Below, in pieces: positions 26,998-36,787 of a stretch of DNA of 64,000 nucleotides. The notes beneath the pieces were generated by a model that saw only the letters and a list, made by a program, of their open reading frames with translations, was not told the DNA's origin and did no database searches. The DNA is from an uncultured Bacteroidales bacterium (GTDB lineage: Bacteria; Bacteroidota; Bacteroidia; Bacteroidales; UBA932): assembly GCA_934717185.1 (NCBI GenBank), contig CAKUYQ010000011.1, forward strand, positions 18,495-82,494, given 5' to 3'. Made by a program: the position numbers and the translations under genes. Numbering within the stretch: the first letter of the stretch is position 1; each line of letters begins with the position of its first letter.

Positions 26998-28509
26998 TTA
27001 AAAATAGCTCTCCCCACCGGCAAACTCGTCATTACTGCCCCCAATATTCATCTGAGATCCAACCTCCTCCATACCACCGCCAAATGCCGAGTTCATATCC
27101 AATGCTCTGTCGTTCTCATCCACAAAACGCACCTCGGAAGCCCTGAACCTCATAGGAACCTCTGCTGTTGCACCGTTTCTGTGCTTTGCAATTATTATAT
27201 CTGTAAGCCCCACCTGAGACGGATCCTCCGCCATACCGTAATAATCCGGTCTATGAATGAACATAACAATATCGGCATCCTGCTCTATGGCACCGGACTC
27301 TCTAAGGTCACTCAACTGCGGTTTTTTCGCCCCGCCTCTGGTCTCAACGGCACGGCTGAGCTGAGACAATGCTATAATAGGGATATTCAGCTCTTTGGCA
27401 ATAGATTTTAGGGAACGCGATATTGCAGATACCTCCTGCTCTCTCATCCCCTTAAGCTCCGGTGGACCTGCCATAAGCTGCAGATAGTCTATTATTATAA
27501 GTTTGACACCGGCCGATGCAACAAGCCTTCTGGCTTTTGATCTGAACTCATAAATAGACAAAGAGGGGGTATCATCTATATACAACGGAGCTTGGGACAA
27601 TTGGTTCAATCTCACATTAAGTTGCTCCCATTCGTACGGTTCCAACTTCTTTCCGCCTCTTATCTTATCTGAAGAGAGCCCCGTTTCACTTGTCATCAAT
27701 CGTTTTACAAGCTGAACTGCGGACATCTCCAACGAAAACACAGCTACCGGTACTTTATGGTCTACCGTCATATTTCTGGCCATTGTAAGCACAAAAGCAG
27801 TCTTACCCATAGCCGGTCTGGCTGCAATGATTATCAAATCAGATGGCTGCCATCCGTAAGTAATGCTATCTATTCCTGTATAGCCGCTTGGCACGCCGCT
27901 AAGGCCATCCTCCCTGTCCTGAATACTCTCAAGTTCTGTAATTGCCTCACTCAATACATCCTGAACGCTTTGGGTCTCCCTCTTCATATTCCTGTCTGCC
28001 AAGTTGAATATCTTCTGCTGCGTGGAATCCAACAGATCATCTACAGGAATGGAGTCATCGAATGAATCTCTCTGAACCTCGTAAGAGATGGATATAAGCT
28101 CTCTCTGTATATACTTTTGAACAAGCACCTTTGTATGATACTCCAAATGTGCGGCCGCTCCTATCTTCATGCTCAACTGAGACAGATAATATGGCCCGCC
28201 TATCTCCTCAAGGTCATCTGTCTTTTTAAGCTCCTGCGCAACGGTGAATATATCTATTGGAGCATGTTGCAACGCCAAAGAACTTATAGCCTTAAATATT
28301 TTTCTGTTGGCCTCCTTATAGAAACACTCCGGAATAAGAATATCCAATACATCTGCAACAGAATTAGGTTCAAGAAGCAATGCTCCTAAAACGGCCTCCT
28401 CAATATCTATAGCCTGAGGCGGTTTTTTTCCGCTTTCAAGCCCAACCGCCTCTACATTTTTTATTGGGTCTGAGGATTTTCTTCCTCTTGAAGATACAGT
28501 CTTTGCCAT
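26998..28509 (-). CDS. dnaB: Replicative DNA helicase DnaB
   Basis: Hexameric 5'-3' helicase at the replication fork; 503 aa. N-terminal primase-interacting domain (about 35-140), linker, and a RecA-like ATPase domain with Walker A ARPAMGKT at 230-237, Walker B LIIIDYLQLM, and IALSQLSR...DLRESGAIEQDAD further on. No intein is present in the ATPase domain, where they often occur. It heads the dnaB-DUF3108-rseC-rnf-TPR gene row. Confidence 0.96.
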   Translation of the reverse strand: MAKTVSSRGRKSSDPIKNVEAVGLESGKKPPQAIDIEEAVLGALLLEPNSVADVLDILIPECFYKEANRKIFKAISSLALQHAPIDIFTVAQELKKTDDLEEIGGPYYLSQLSMKIGAAAHLEYHTKVLVQKYIQRELISISYEVQRDSFDDSIPVDDLLDSTQQKIFNLADRNMKRETQSVQDVLSEAITELESIQDREDGLSGVPSGYTGIDSITYGWQPSDLIIIAARPAMGKTAFVLTMARNMTVDHKVPVAVFSLEMSAVQLVKRLMTSETGLSSDKIRGGKKLEPYEWEQLNVRLNQLSQAPLYIDDTPSLSIYEFRSKARRLVASAGVKLIIIDYLQLMAGPPELKGMREQEVSAISRSLKSIAKELNIPIIALSQLSRAVETRGGAKKPQLSDLRESGAIEQDADIVMFIHRPDYYGMAEDPSQVGLTDIIIAKHRNGATAEVPMRFRASEVRFVDENDRALDMNSAFGGGMEEVGSQMNIGGSNDEFAGGESYF

Positions 28510-28544
28510 ATACTAATATTTATTTGTCCGCAGGCTAAGGTAGA

Positions 28545-28552
28545 CAAACTTA
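28545..28552 (-). promoter_or_regulatory. Candidate -7 box for dnaB
   Basis: TAAGTTTG on the minus strand, 35 bases before the dnaB ATG, matches TAnnTTTG. Confidence 0.5.
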
Positions 28553-28612
28553 AACAACAATAATTATTTATTTATAAACGGCATTATCAACAGGTTATTG
28601 ACACGGCAACTG

Positions 28613-29824
28613 CTATAGTTTATCTAATGCCTTAATTATTAAATCAATGGATAATTTAACTTCATCAAAGCTTATGCACAATGGTGGTGCAATTCTAAAC
28701 GATGTAGGCTGAAACAGAAACCAGTCTGTAAGCACCCCCTCTTCTAACAGTCTATACAAAATATCATGCGCAGCGCTCTCATCTTTAAGATCCACCGCTA
28801 TGAGCAGACCCAACGAGCGTATCTCTTTAACTCTTGGATGCGCAGACAGAGCTTCAACATACATTCTGTTCTTCTCCCCCACCTCCTCTATCCATCTCTC
28901 CCGCAACAGTATTTTAAGAGATGCCAATGCAGCCGCACATGAGACAGGGTGGCCGCCGAATGTGGTGATGTGTCCCAACGGTGGGTTGCTCTGCCATGCA
29001 TTCATCAGCTCCTTTGATGCTGCAAATGCCCCCAAAGGCATCCCCCCGCCAAGAGCCTTGGCCATAGTCAATATGTCGGGAACTACATTATAATGTTCAA
29101 AAGCAAACATCTTTCCCGTCCTTCCAAAACCTGTTTGGATCTCATCAAAGATAAGAAGTGCGCCAACCTCACTACACCTGTTGCGCAACGCTGCCATAAA
29201 CTCCTTGGTAGCAACCTGCACCCCCCCCTCACCTTGCACCGGCTCTATAAGGACACATGCCGTTTTTTCAGTTATCCCCCGCAATCCATCAATAGAATTG
29301 AAATCCAAATACTTAACATTAGGCAAAAGCGGTTGAAAAGCAGATTTGAAAGCGGCATCGCTCATCATGCTCAAAGCTCCATGCGACGACCCGTGATAGG
29401 CATGCTTGAAACTTATCATCTCACCTCTTCCTGTTACCCTCTTTGCCAATTTGAGCGCCCCCTCGTTTGCCTCACTGCCCGAATTCACATAGTAGATATT
29501 GTTGAGTTCCCTTGGCAGAACAGATGTAAGAAGCTCTGCATGAAGTACCTGAGGAGACTCTATCATCTCCCCGTAAACCATTATATGGGTATATTTCTCC
29601 GCCTGCGCCTTTATAGCATCAACAACCTCTCTGTTGCAATGCCCAACGTTGCTTACAGACACACCCGAAATAAGATCCATTATGGGTTTTTCTGTTCCGT
29701 CATCGTTAACAGAATATAAAAAAACACCCTCGGCCCTCTTGATATTTACCCCAAGCGGTGCCGAAGATGTTTGTGCGACACGATTAAAGAACAGATCCCT
29801 TAAAATATAAGGTCTCTCTTGCAT
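28613..29824 (-). CDS. Class III PLP-dependent aminotransferase
   Basis: Fold-type I aminotransferase of 403 aa in the acetylornithine/ornithine/4-aminobutyrate group. Visible: [16 protein letters not shown] (phosphate loop), [36 protein letters not shown] with the cofactor aspartate D227, and the PLP-binding Lys256 in [12 protein letters not shown]. The substrate cannot be read from the sequence, and there are no arginine or GABA pathway genes nearby. Last gene of a - strand row that begins with two M23 proteins; 12 bases after the zinc-ribbon gene. Confidence 0.88.
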   Translation of the reverse strand: MQERPYILRDLFFNRVAQTSSAPLGVNIKRAEGVFLYSVNDDGTEKPIMDLISGVSVSNVGHCNREVVDAIKAQAEKYTHIMVYGEMIESPQVLHAELLTSVLPRELNNIYYVNSGSEANEGALKLAKRVTGRGEMISFKHAYHGSSHGALSMMSDAAFKSAFQPLLPNVKYLDFNSIDGLRGITEKTACVLIEPVQGEGGVQVATKEFMAALRNRCSEVGALLIFDEIQTGFGRTGKMFAFEHYNVVPDILTMAKALGGGMPLGAFAASKELMNAWQSNPPLGHITTFGGHPVSCAAALASLKILLRERWIEEVGEKNRMYVEALSAHPRVKEIRSLGLLIAVDLKDESAAHDILYRLLEEGVLTDWFLFQPTSFRIAPPLCISFDEVKLSIDLIIKALDKL

Positions 29825-29836
29825 AAAATCTATATA

Positions 29837-30661
29837 TTACTCCTGCTCGTTTTCAAATTCAGAGCTTACCAAGATCCTTCCGCAATACTCACAAACAATT
29901 ATCTTCTTGCTGAGGGAAATATCCATCTGTCTCTGAGGAGGTATCTTATTAAAGCAACCGCCACACGCACCACGTTTTACAGTAACAACCGCCATCTTGT
30001 TTCTGGCATTGTTCCTTACCTTTTTATATGCATTAAGCAATCTTGGCTCAATCTGCTCGGAAAGTTCTTCCTCCTTCTTAAGCAGAGCCTCCTCCTCCTT
30101 CTTAGTCTCCTCTATAATTGTCTCAAGTTCATTCTTCTTGTTTACAAGATCCTCCTCTCTGCCTTTGAGAGTCTGCTGTGTCTGTGCAAGAAGCTGTTTC
30201 TTCTCTGCGAGACTCTTTGTTCCATCCTTTATCTTCTTCTCGCAAAGTTCAACCTCAAGACCCTGGAACTCAATCTCTTTTGTCAAAGAATCAAACTCTC
30301 TGTTATTTTTAACATTTTCACGTTGAGACTCATACTTCTCTATAAGTGCCTTCCCGGACACAATATCATGTTTCTTCTGTGTAATAAATGCCTCAGTATC
30401 CTTTATCTCCTTCTGAAGGTTCATGCATCTGGTCTGCAACCCCTGTATATCGTCCTCTAGATCCTGAACCTCTAAAGGAAGCTCGCCTCTCAAAAGATAA
30501 ATCTTGTCTATCTTGGAATCTACCTGCTGAAGTTTGTAAAGATTTCTAAGCTTTACCTCCATGCTCACCTCGTTATCCAAATTCTTGGCAATCTGCAACG
30601 AAGCAAAAGTTTCGCCTCCATCCGGAGTGACAACTGTGTTAGTCTTTTTACCTGTAGCCAT
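29837..30661 (-). CDS. Coiled-coil protein with C4 zinc ribbon
   Basis: Protein of 274 aa. Residues about 35-225 are a long heptad-rich, Glu/Lys-rich coiled coil, followed by a C-terminal zinc ribbon with Cys233, Cys236, Cys257 and Cys260 (the zf-RING_7/C4-type family). Homologues in several phyla are annotated only as nucleic acid-binding zinc-ribbon proteins, and function is not established. It lies 9 bases after the Nif3-like gene, an adjacency seen widely in Bacteroidota and elsewhere. Confidence 0.85.
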   Translation of the reverse strand: MATGKKTNTVVTPDGGETFASLQIAKNLDNEVSMEVKLRNLYKLQQVDSKIDKIYLLRGELPLEVQDLEDDIQGLQTRCMNLQKEIKDTEAFITQKKHDIVSGKALIEKYESQRENVKNNREFDSLTKEIEFQGLEVELCEKKIKDGTKSLAEKKQLLAQTQQTLKGREEDLVNKKNELETIIEETKKEEEALLKKEEELSEQIEPRLLNAYKKVRNNARNKMAVVTVKRGACGGCFNKIPPQRQMDISLSKKIIVCEYCGRILVSSEFENEQE

Positions 30662-30670
30662 AATGCAGCT

Positions 30671-31438
30671 TTAATAGTAATATATTGGATTATTATTTTT
30701 TTCAGTTACGTAAACCGCAAAGTTAGCAAAATTTTCAGAAACTACGTTTTTTATAAAATTTACCACGTCAACTTCGCTCTCATAATGTCCTATATCTAAT
30801 AACATAAACCCATCCTCCGGGTAAAAGTTATGGTATCCCAAATCCCCCGTAATATATGCCTGAGCTCCCGCTTCAATCGCATCCGGGATAAAATCCCTGC
30901 CGGCACCTCCACATACAGCCACCCTGCTCACAGGGGTATCCAAAAGTCTGCTTGTCCTCAACGACTTTACACCAAAAAGCTCCTTTACTCCAAGGATAAA
31001 TTTCTTAGGCTCAACCGGCTCTTTAAGTACCCCCACTAGCCCAAAACCATCACGCGAGAGAACATTGCAATCATCAAGCCCCAATCTTTCTGCCATAAGC
31101 CTGCTCACACCACTCTCCGCCTTGTCCAAGTTGGTGTGTGCGGAATACAGCACTATCCCGTTCTTTATAAGTTTTGTTATAATCTTCCCGACAAAATTGT
31201 TTGGTATGATACTCTTTACCCCTCTGAAAATAAGAGGGTGATGCGTTATAATCAAATTAGCCCCTTTTGCTATAGCCTCATCAACAAGCTCCAAAGTACA
31301 ATCAAGCCCTACAACAGCTGCCGTAGATATGCAATTTGGATCTCCCACCAAAAATCCACTGTTATCCCACCCCTCCTGAGTGTTTTTGGGAGCTATAAGT
31401 TCCAAAGGCTCAACTATCTGTTTACAAGTATATTCCAT
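30671..31438 (-). CDS. Nif3-like dinuclear metal-centre protein
   Basis: Member of the Nif3/YbgI (GTP cyclohydrolase 1 type 2 homologue) family; 255 aa, the short form without the central insert. Metal-binding residues are in THHPLIFRGVK (H66, H67), SAHTNLD and the C-terminal GHYESE motif. The family forms toroidal hexamers with two metals per subunit; the cellular role is unsettled. Located between the MerR-type gene and the zinc-ribbon gene. Confidence 0.9.
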   Translation of the reverse strand: MEYTCKQIVEPLELIAPKNTQEGWDNSGFLVGDPNCISTAAVVGLDCTLELVDEAIAKGANLIITHHPLIFRGVKSIIPNNFVGKIITKLIKNGIVLYSAHTNLDKAESGVSRLMAERLGLDDCNVLSRDGFGLVGVLKEPVEPKKFILGVKELFGVKSLRTSRLLDTPVSRVAVCGGAGRDFIPDAIEAGAQAYITGDLGYHNFYPEDGFMLLDIGHYESEVDVVNFIKNVVSENFANFAVYVTEKNNNPIYYY

Positions 31439-31447
31439 TATATAAAT

Positions 31448-31789
31448 CTATCTCAAAGAATCTTCAATATTTTTCAACATCTGCCTTATTGCAACCAGCC
31501 GCCTCAATGCCTCAGCCCTTCTGTCCTTAACATCACCACTCCTCTTAATTGACATTGCCGCAGAATCCAATTTCATCCCCCTCACCTTCACCAAATTGTG
31601 CATTCTCATAAAAGTATTGTACTCCTGCGGAGAGAAGAGTCTGTTCCCCTTTTTATTTCTCTTTGGATTAAAAAGTTCAGGAAACTTGTCAGACCAAAAG
31701 CGCACCAAAGAGAGACTCTCCCCTATACTATCGGCAACCTCCCCCATAGTATAGTACAACTTTCCACTATTAATCTCATCCTGCTTCAT
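31448..31789 (-). CDS. MerR-type transcriptional regulator
   Basis: Protein of 113 aa with a winged helix-turn-helix of MerR type at about 12-80 (YYTMGEVADSIGESLSLVRFWSDKF, then KKGNRLFSPQEYNTF), followed by a short helical tail. No effector-binding domain or cysteine set, so the inducer is not evident. The in-frame TTG three codons upstream is passed over for the ATG at 31789. Such short MerR proteins next to M23 and Nif3 genes are common in Bacteroidota; the target is unknown. Confidence 0.85.
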   Translation of the reverse strand: MKQDEINSGKLYYTMGEVADSIGESLSLVRFWSDKFPELFNPKRNKKGNRLFSPQEYNTFMRMHNLVKVRGMKLDSAAMSIKRSGDVKDRRAEALRRLVAIRQMLKNIEDSLR

Positions 31790-31816
31790 AATCTGCAAGT
31801 CAAAAGTTCCTTTAAA

Positions 31817-32773
31817 TCAATCCAACGACTGGCCCGTATTTGCCGTCTTTATCATAAGCTCCATATTCATCTTTGGAGACATGCTCGAATAAAAATAGTA
31901 TACAGGATCCATATTTTCCCCATCCTTCAATACCTCATAATGCAAGTGCGGCCCAAAAGACATTCCGGTAACCCCAACCCTTGCAATAGCATCCCCTAAC
32001 TTTACACTTTGGCCCTGTCTCACAAGTATATCGCCAAGATACATATATTTTGTAACATACCCGTTTCCATGATTTATCACAACAGTATTGCCGGTACCTT
32101 TTGAGGCTCTGCTCGTAGAGACGACCGTTCCGTTTGCCGGGGCAATCACCTCTGTCCCCGCATTTGCCAAAAGGTCTATCCCGGTATGTTTTACCACCGT
32201 TTTAAAGAAAGGATTAATCTTATTCCCTACAGATGCTCCCGTTTGGTTAATCTTAAAATTCCTTATAGGAACTATAGAGGGAATGAACAGCTGTTTGCCA
32301 CCCATTGAAGCAAAAGCGCTGTCGATAACCCTAAAATTACCGCTGATTGCATCCGCTTCTTTCTGCAAAAACATCAATCTCTCGGCCGTAAATTCAATAA
32401 TTCTGTCGTTATCTGTGGTATCTATCTGTGAGAAAAACGGGTTTTCCCCATACGAATTACCAAGGTCCAGCGGCTCCGAATCAAACAGATCCCGGTATAT
32501 CTCCTTATCCTTATTTCTAAGGTTTTCCACACTGCTTTCAAGAATCTTCAATTTATCGGACATCTTGGCTAGCTCCTGCTCGAGCATTCTGTTCTCCCTT
32601 GATATCTCCCTCTCTCTCTCCGTACTATAGACAACAGATATGATAAAATAGTAGAGCAGGGCCAGCAAAATACTCATAATAAAATATTTGAGAATCCTTT
32701 TAACCCACCCCTTTAGTCCTATTTTATCCTCAACAAACTTTAAAGTCTCTCTGTTGAACCTGTATTTGCCCAT
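31817..32773 (-). CDS. Membrane-anchored M23 family protein, probably degenerate
   Basis: Protein of 318 aa, paralogue of its upstream neighbour. Short cytoplasmic N-terminus (MGKYRFNRETLKF), one membrane segment at about 30-50, a coiled coil at about 52-95, and a LytM domain at about 185-295. Metal-ligand positions are kept (H196 and D200 in HTGID; HLH at 276-278), but the catalytic His expected in the YxHL motif is a tyrosine (Y245 in YMYLGD). It may therefore be a non-catalytic LytM protein, as EnvC and NlpD are; that is inference. The start is the ATG at 32773 because the longer frame begins with TTG inside the spacer. Confidence 0.85.
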   Translation of the reverse strand: MGKYRFNRETLKFVEDKIGLKGWVKRILKYFIMSILLALLYYFIISVVYSTEREREISRENRMLEQELAKMSDKLKILESSVENLRNKDKEIYRDLFDSEPLDLGNSYGENPFFSQIDTTDNDRIIEFTAERLMFLQKEADAISGNFRVIDSAFASMGGKQLFIPSIVPIRNFKINQTGASVGNKINPFFKTVVKHTGIDLLANAGTEVIAPANGTVVSTSRASKGTGNTVVINHGNGYVTKYMYLGDILVRQGQSVKLGDAIARVGVTGMSFGPHLHYEVLKDGENMDPVYYFYSSMSPKMNMELMIKTANTGQSLD

Positions 32774-32783
32774 TAAATAAAAG

Positions 32784-33755
32784 CTATCTCCCGGCAAGAG
32801 GTTTACCGGATTTTATCATTGCCCTGTACTCCTCACCTCTAACCTCATTTGAAAAATAATTTACAGGATTAACCCTGTTGTTTCTGTAGATGACCTCGTA
32901 ATGAAGATGAGCACCGCTGCTTTTCCCGGAATTACCCATATTTGCTATAAGTTCTCCCCTCTCGACCAATTGCCCCTCCCTTACCAATACCTTACTCAGA
33001 TGGGCGTATCTGGTCTTGTATCCAAAGCCATGATCAATCACAACAGAATTGCCGTAACCGAAAAAGTTGTAGCTCACATCAACAACCTTTCCGTTACCGG
33101 TAGCATAGATAGGCTCACCTATCTTTCCGCTAAGATCCAAGCCGCTATGCATGGTAAGGGTCTTTGAAAACGGATCCCTTCTATACCCAAAAGAGCTTGA
33201 ATATCTCACCCTGTCCAAAGCCACAGGCGGTATTGCCGGAACAGAGAGTGCCATATCCCCACTTCGTTTTGCAAAATAGGAGACATCATCGTACGACTTG
33301 GACTGTACAAATGCCTTTTTATAGAGTATATCCATATTCATCTCCGCGTCTTTAAGCAACTTCAAACTGCGGTAATCATCTAAATAGGCATACCTGTCCA
33401 CACCACCAAAACCGGCATTTCTCACATCCGCACTTATCTCCTCCATACCGAAAACGGGGCGATATATATTATTGTCTCTTAGTTCAAGTTCTGTAAGTAT
33501 CTGAAAATTCTTCTCCAATCTGTTGTTAAGCAGATCTATCTTTGAATGCAACTCTGCAGACTCCCTCTTAAGTTTGGCCGTCTTTGGCGTATCGTAACCA
33601 AAATAGCATGTGTACAGAGCATAATAAACCGAAAAAGCAGCAAGACTGAGAAGAAAAAGCACAAAACCCTTGGAAACTCTTTTCAGGAGCGGAATCCTGT
33701 GAATCTCATATGACAAGGTTTCTGCATTGAACTCATATCTTTTCTTTCTGAACAT
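32784..33755 (-). CDS. Membrane-anchored M23 peptidoglycan endopeptidase
   Basis: Protein of 323 aa with the same layout as the downstream paralogue: cytoplasmic start MFRKKRYEFNAETLSYE, membrane segment at about 30-50, coiled coil at about 60-90 and a C-terminal LytM domain at about 190-300. All catalytic positions are present: H203 and D207 (HSGLD), H252 (YAHLSK), and H283/H285 (AHLHYE). It should cleave cross-links in the periplasm. First gene of the - strand row, divergent from alaS and 10 bases before its paralogue. Confidence 0.9.
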   Translation of the reverse strand: MFRKKRYEFNAETLSYEIHRIPLLKRVSKGFVLFLLSLAAFSVYYALYTCYFGYDTPKTAKLKRESAELHSKIDLLNNRLEKNFQILTELELRDNNIYRPVFGMEEISADVRNAGFGGVDRYAYLDDYRSLKLLKDAEMNMDILYKKAFVQSKSYDDVSYFAKRSGDMALSVPAIPPVALDRVRYSSSFGYRRDPFSKTLTMHSGLDLSGKIGEPIYATGNGKVVDVSYNFFGYGNSVVIDHGFGYKTRYAHLSKVLVREGQLVERGELIANMGNSGKSSGAHLHYEVIYRNNRVNPVNYFSNEVRGEEYRAMIKSGKPLAGR

Positions 33756-33777
33756 TCTATTTTCTCTTTTATCCGCG

Positions 33778-33785
33778 CAAAAATA
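33778..33785 (-). promoter_or_regulatory. Candidate -7 box of the M23 operon
   Basis: TATTTTTG on the minus strand, 22 bases before the M23 start, matches TAnnTTTG. Confidence 0.5.
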
Positions 33786-33808
33786 ATAAATAAAAAAATA
33801 AAAAAGAC

Positions 33809-33816
33809 TATTTTTG
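33809..33816 (+). promoter_or_regulatory. Candidate -7 box for alaS
   Basis: TATTTTTG, matching TAnnTTTG, about 180 bases before the alaS ATG. The long AT-rich leader that would result holds imperfect inverted copies of AAGTTGGTAA (near 33839 and 33904), whose meaning is unclear. Confidence 0.35.
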
Positions 33817-33995
33817 CACCTTAGTAAGCGTTAAAAAATAAGTTGGTAAAGATTTAGCAGTATTTTTAAGAAAAGAAATATAGACCGAAAAGACAATTAA
33901 AGATTACCAAGTTATTTTTTTAAGATTACTATTATAGCGTTAATAGATTAGCTGGTAAAAAAGATAAGTGATACACAGAATAACTATCAGAGAAT

Positions 33996-36611
33996 ATGAC
34001 ATCTAATGAAATAAGAAAAACATTCTTAGACTTTTTCAGATCTAAGGAGCATACCATTGTGAACTCAGCTCCAATGGTTGTAAAGAATGATCCTACCCTA
34101 ATGTTCACCAATGCCGGTATGAATCAGTTCAAGGATCTGTTTTTGGGGAATGCTCCTATTACGCACAAGAGAGTTGCAGATTCGCAAAAATGTCTTAGAG
34201 TCAGCGGAAAGCACAACGACCTTGAGGAGGTTGGACACGATACGTACCACCATACTATGTTTGAGATGCTTGGCAACTGGAGTTTTGGAGATTATTTTAA
34301 GAAAGAGGCCATAGACTGGGCGTGGGAGCTGCTTACAGAGGTTTACAAATTAGACAAAGGCAGACTTTACGCAACAATTTTTGAAGGCAGTAAAGAGGAT
34401 GGGGTGGAGATGGATACAGAGGCAAGGGATGCATGGCTCAAACATCTGCCTGCCGAAAGGATAATCTTAGGCAACAAGAAAGACAACTTCTGGGAGATGG
34501 GAGAGACAGGACCTTGCGGCCCATGCTCAGAGATACATATAGACCTCAGACCAGACGATGAACGTGCCAAGGTTCCCGGATTAGATCTAGTGAACAAAGG
34601 GCACCATTTGGTGATTGAGATCTGGAATCTTGTCTTTATGCAGTTCAACAGAAAGGCAAACGGCTCTTTGGAACCGCTTCCACAGAAGCATGTAGACACA
34701 GGTATGGGGCTTGAGAGACTCTGTATGGCTCTGCAAGGGAAACAGAGTAACTACGATACCGATGTTTTCACCAACATGATTGCCGTAATAGAGAAATTGT
34801 CGGGAAGAAAATATGAATCCACCGGAGATACAGGGGTGGCAATGAGGGTTATAGCAGACCACATCCGCGCCATAAGTTTTTCAATAGCAGACGGCCAGCT
34901 GCCATCTAACGTAAAAGCCGGCTATGTTATAAGACGTATTCTAAGAAGAGCTGTGCGTTATGCATACACATTCCTTGGGGTGGACGAACCGCTTCTTTGC
35001 AGGCTTGTTCCCGCTTTGGTAGAGCAGATGGGAGACGCTTTCCCGGAGCTTAAAAAACAGCAGCAGCTCATTGAGAAGGTGATAAAAGAGGAGGAGGAGG
35101 CATTCCTTAAAACACTGGAAAAGGGTATAAAGATGATGGACACCCTTATGGCAAAGAGTGCAGCAAACAAGATGATCTCCGGTGAGGATGCCTTTGTTCT
35201 ATATGATACATTTGGCTTCCCGATAGATCTTACCGAGCTTATAGCTAAAGAGAAGGGCTACAGTGTAGATTTTAAGAAATTTGAGGAGGAACTTGGAAAG
35301 CAGAAACAGAGAAGCCGCAACGCCACGGCTAAGGAGGAGTCTGACTGGGTTGTGCTGGTTCCAAGCGACCACACAGAATTTACAGGTTATGATGTTACTG
35401 AGCAGGAGGGGATGAAGATCCTTAAATACAGGAGCGTAAAGGCAAAGAACAAGGAGACCTTCCAGATTGTGTTTGACAAAAGCCCGTTCTATGCAGAGAG
35501 CGGCGGACAGGTTGGAGACAGCGGATATATAATATCTGCAAGTGGAGAGAGGACAGATATTATTAACACCCTTAAAGAGAACGGACTCCCAATACATGTT
35601 ACGGAGAGCCTGCCTCACAATCTTGATTCACTCTTTACCGGTTGCGTAAATGTAGAAAGAAGAAGAGCAATAGAGAACAACCATACGGCAACACATCTTT
35701 TGCACTATGCGTTAAGGCAGATTCTTGGTACACATATTGAGCAGAAAGGCTCAAGCGTGAACGCAGCGGGATTCAGGTTCGATTTCTCACACTATGAGAA
35801 GATAGAGCCTAAGGTATTGAGAGATGTAGAGAGGCTTGTTAACAAGATGATAAGGGCAAATATCTCACGTACCGAATTTAGGGCTATTCCAATTGACGAG
35901 GCTAAGGCAAAAGGGGCGATGGCTCTCTTTGGCGAGAAATACGGAGACACAGTAAGGGTTATCCAATATGGAGATTCGATTGAACTTTGCGGAGGAACTC
36001 ACGCATCTGCAACGGGAAATATAGGATACTTTAAGATAGTGTCTGAATCTGCCGTTGCTGCCGGAGTGAGGAGAATAGAGGCTGTTACAGGCAGTGCAGC
36101 CGAGACTCTCATAGAGGGTGTAGAGGACATAATGTTGGGAATAAAAGAGCTGTTCAATAACCAGACAAACGTTATATCGGCTGTTAAAAAGATCTTCACA
36201 GAGAACGAGTCCTTCAAGAAGGAGATTGAACGGTTTATGCAGGAGCGTGCCGTTACAATAAAAGACTCCCTTATATCTCAGAAGAGGATCCTTAACGGTA
36301 TAAACGTATTCTCTTTAAAAGGGCCGTTCCACCCGGATGTTGTAAAACAGATTGCCTTTTTGCTCAAGAACGAGACAAGCAACTCTGTATTTGCTGCCGC
36401 AACGGAATTTGAAGGGAAACCAACCCTTACCCTCATGTACACTCAAGATCTTGTAGAGCAGGGGTACAATGCCGGCAAGGATATACGAGAGGCAGCAAAG
36501 AACATTAAAGGCGGAGGAGGCGGACAGCCGTTTTTGGCAACCGCCGGAGGAAAAGATACAGCAGGACTTGCAGATGCACTTACGCAGATGATAGACACCG
36601 CCACCAAATAG
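33996..36611 (+). CDS. alaS: Alanine-tRNA ligase AlaS
   Basis: Class II aminoacyl-tRNA synthetase, 871 aa, full length. N-terminal aminoacylation domain ([50 protein letters not shown]), tRNA-recognition middle part, editing domain with the HxxxH...CxxxH zinc set ([11 protein letters not shown] and [13 protein letters not shown]), and C-terminal DHHA1-type domain ending [27 protein letters not shown] decamer is at 34797-34806. A copy of the dispersed hexamer repeat begins at the stop codon. Confidence 0.97.
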   Translation: MTSNEIRKTFLDFFRSKEHTIVNSAPMVVKNDPTLMFTNAGMNQFKDLFLGNAPITHKRVADSQKCLRVSGKHNDLEEVGHDTYHHTMFEMLGNWSFGDYFKKEAIDWAWELLTEVYKLDKGRLYATIFEGSKEDGVEMDTEARDAWLKHLPAERIILGNKKDNFWEMGETGPCGPCSEIHIDLRPDDERAKVPGLDLVNKGHHLVIEIWNLVFMQFNRKANGSLEPLPQKHVDTGMGLERLCMALQGKQSNYDTDVFTNMIAVIEKLSGRKYESTGDTGVAMRVIADHIRAISFSIADGQLPSNVKAGYVIRRILRRAVRYAYTFLGVDEPLLCRLVPALVEQMGDAFPELKKQQQLIEKVIKEEEEAFLKTLEKGIKMMDTLMAKSAANKMISGEDAFVLYDTFGFPIDLTELIAKEKGYSVDFKKFEEELGKQKQRSRNATAKEESDWVVLVPSDHTEFTGYDVTEQEGMKILKYRSVKAKNKETFQIVFDKSPFYAESGGQVGDSGYIISASGERTDIINTLKENGLPIHVTESLPHNLDSLFTGCVNVERRRAIENNHTATHLLHYALRQILGTHIEQKGSSVNAAGFRFDFSHYEKIEPKVLRDVERLVNKMIRANISRTEFRAIPIDEAKAKGAMALFGEKYGDTVRVIQYGDSIELCGGTHASATGNIGYFKIVSESAVAAGVRRIEAVTGSAAETLIEGVEDIMLGIKELFNNQTNVISAVKKIFTENESFKKEIERFMQERAVTIKDSLISQKRILNGINVFSLKGPFHPDVVKQIAFLLKNETSNSVFAAATEFEGKPTLTLMYTQDLVEQGYNAGKDIREAAKNIKGGGGGQPFLATAGGKDTAGLADALTQMIDTATK

Positions 36612-36774
36612 CGTTGGCGTTGGCGGGTCTTTATTAAGTTTATAGTTTATTGTTAAAAGTTTATAGCCAGTTAAATGGCGTTAGCATTGGCGTTGGCGTT
36701 GGTTGATTTAGGGTAAAGAGAGTAGAGAGAGTAGAGAGAGTAGAGAGAGTAGAGAGAGTAAAGAAAGCCAAAGC
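36611..36774. repeat. Dispersed hexamer element, copy 2, with a 9-bp tandem array
   Basis: Compound copy between alaS and the LptF-type gene. A short GCGTTGGCGTTGGCG arm is at 36611-36625, a second arm (GGCGTTAGCATTGGCGTTGG) at 36677-36696, then a purine core in which the 9-mer AGAGAGTAG is repeated about five times (about 36718-36760), and a right end AAGCCAAAGCC. The stretch between the two arms is AT-rich with TTTATAG motifs, also seen in copy 4. Confidence 0.75.
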
Positions 36775-36787
36775 CTATTAACTTTAT

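Noticed and set aside
27700..27850. Intein or insertion in dnaB
   Set aside because: Length (503 aa) and motif spacing are normal.
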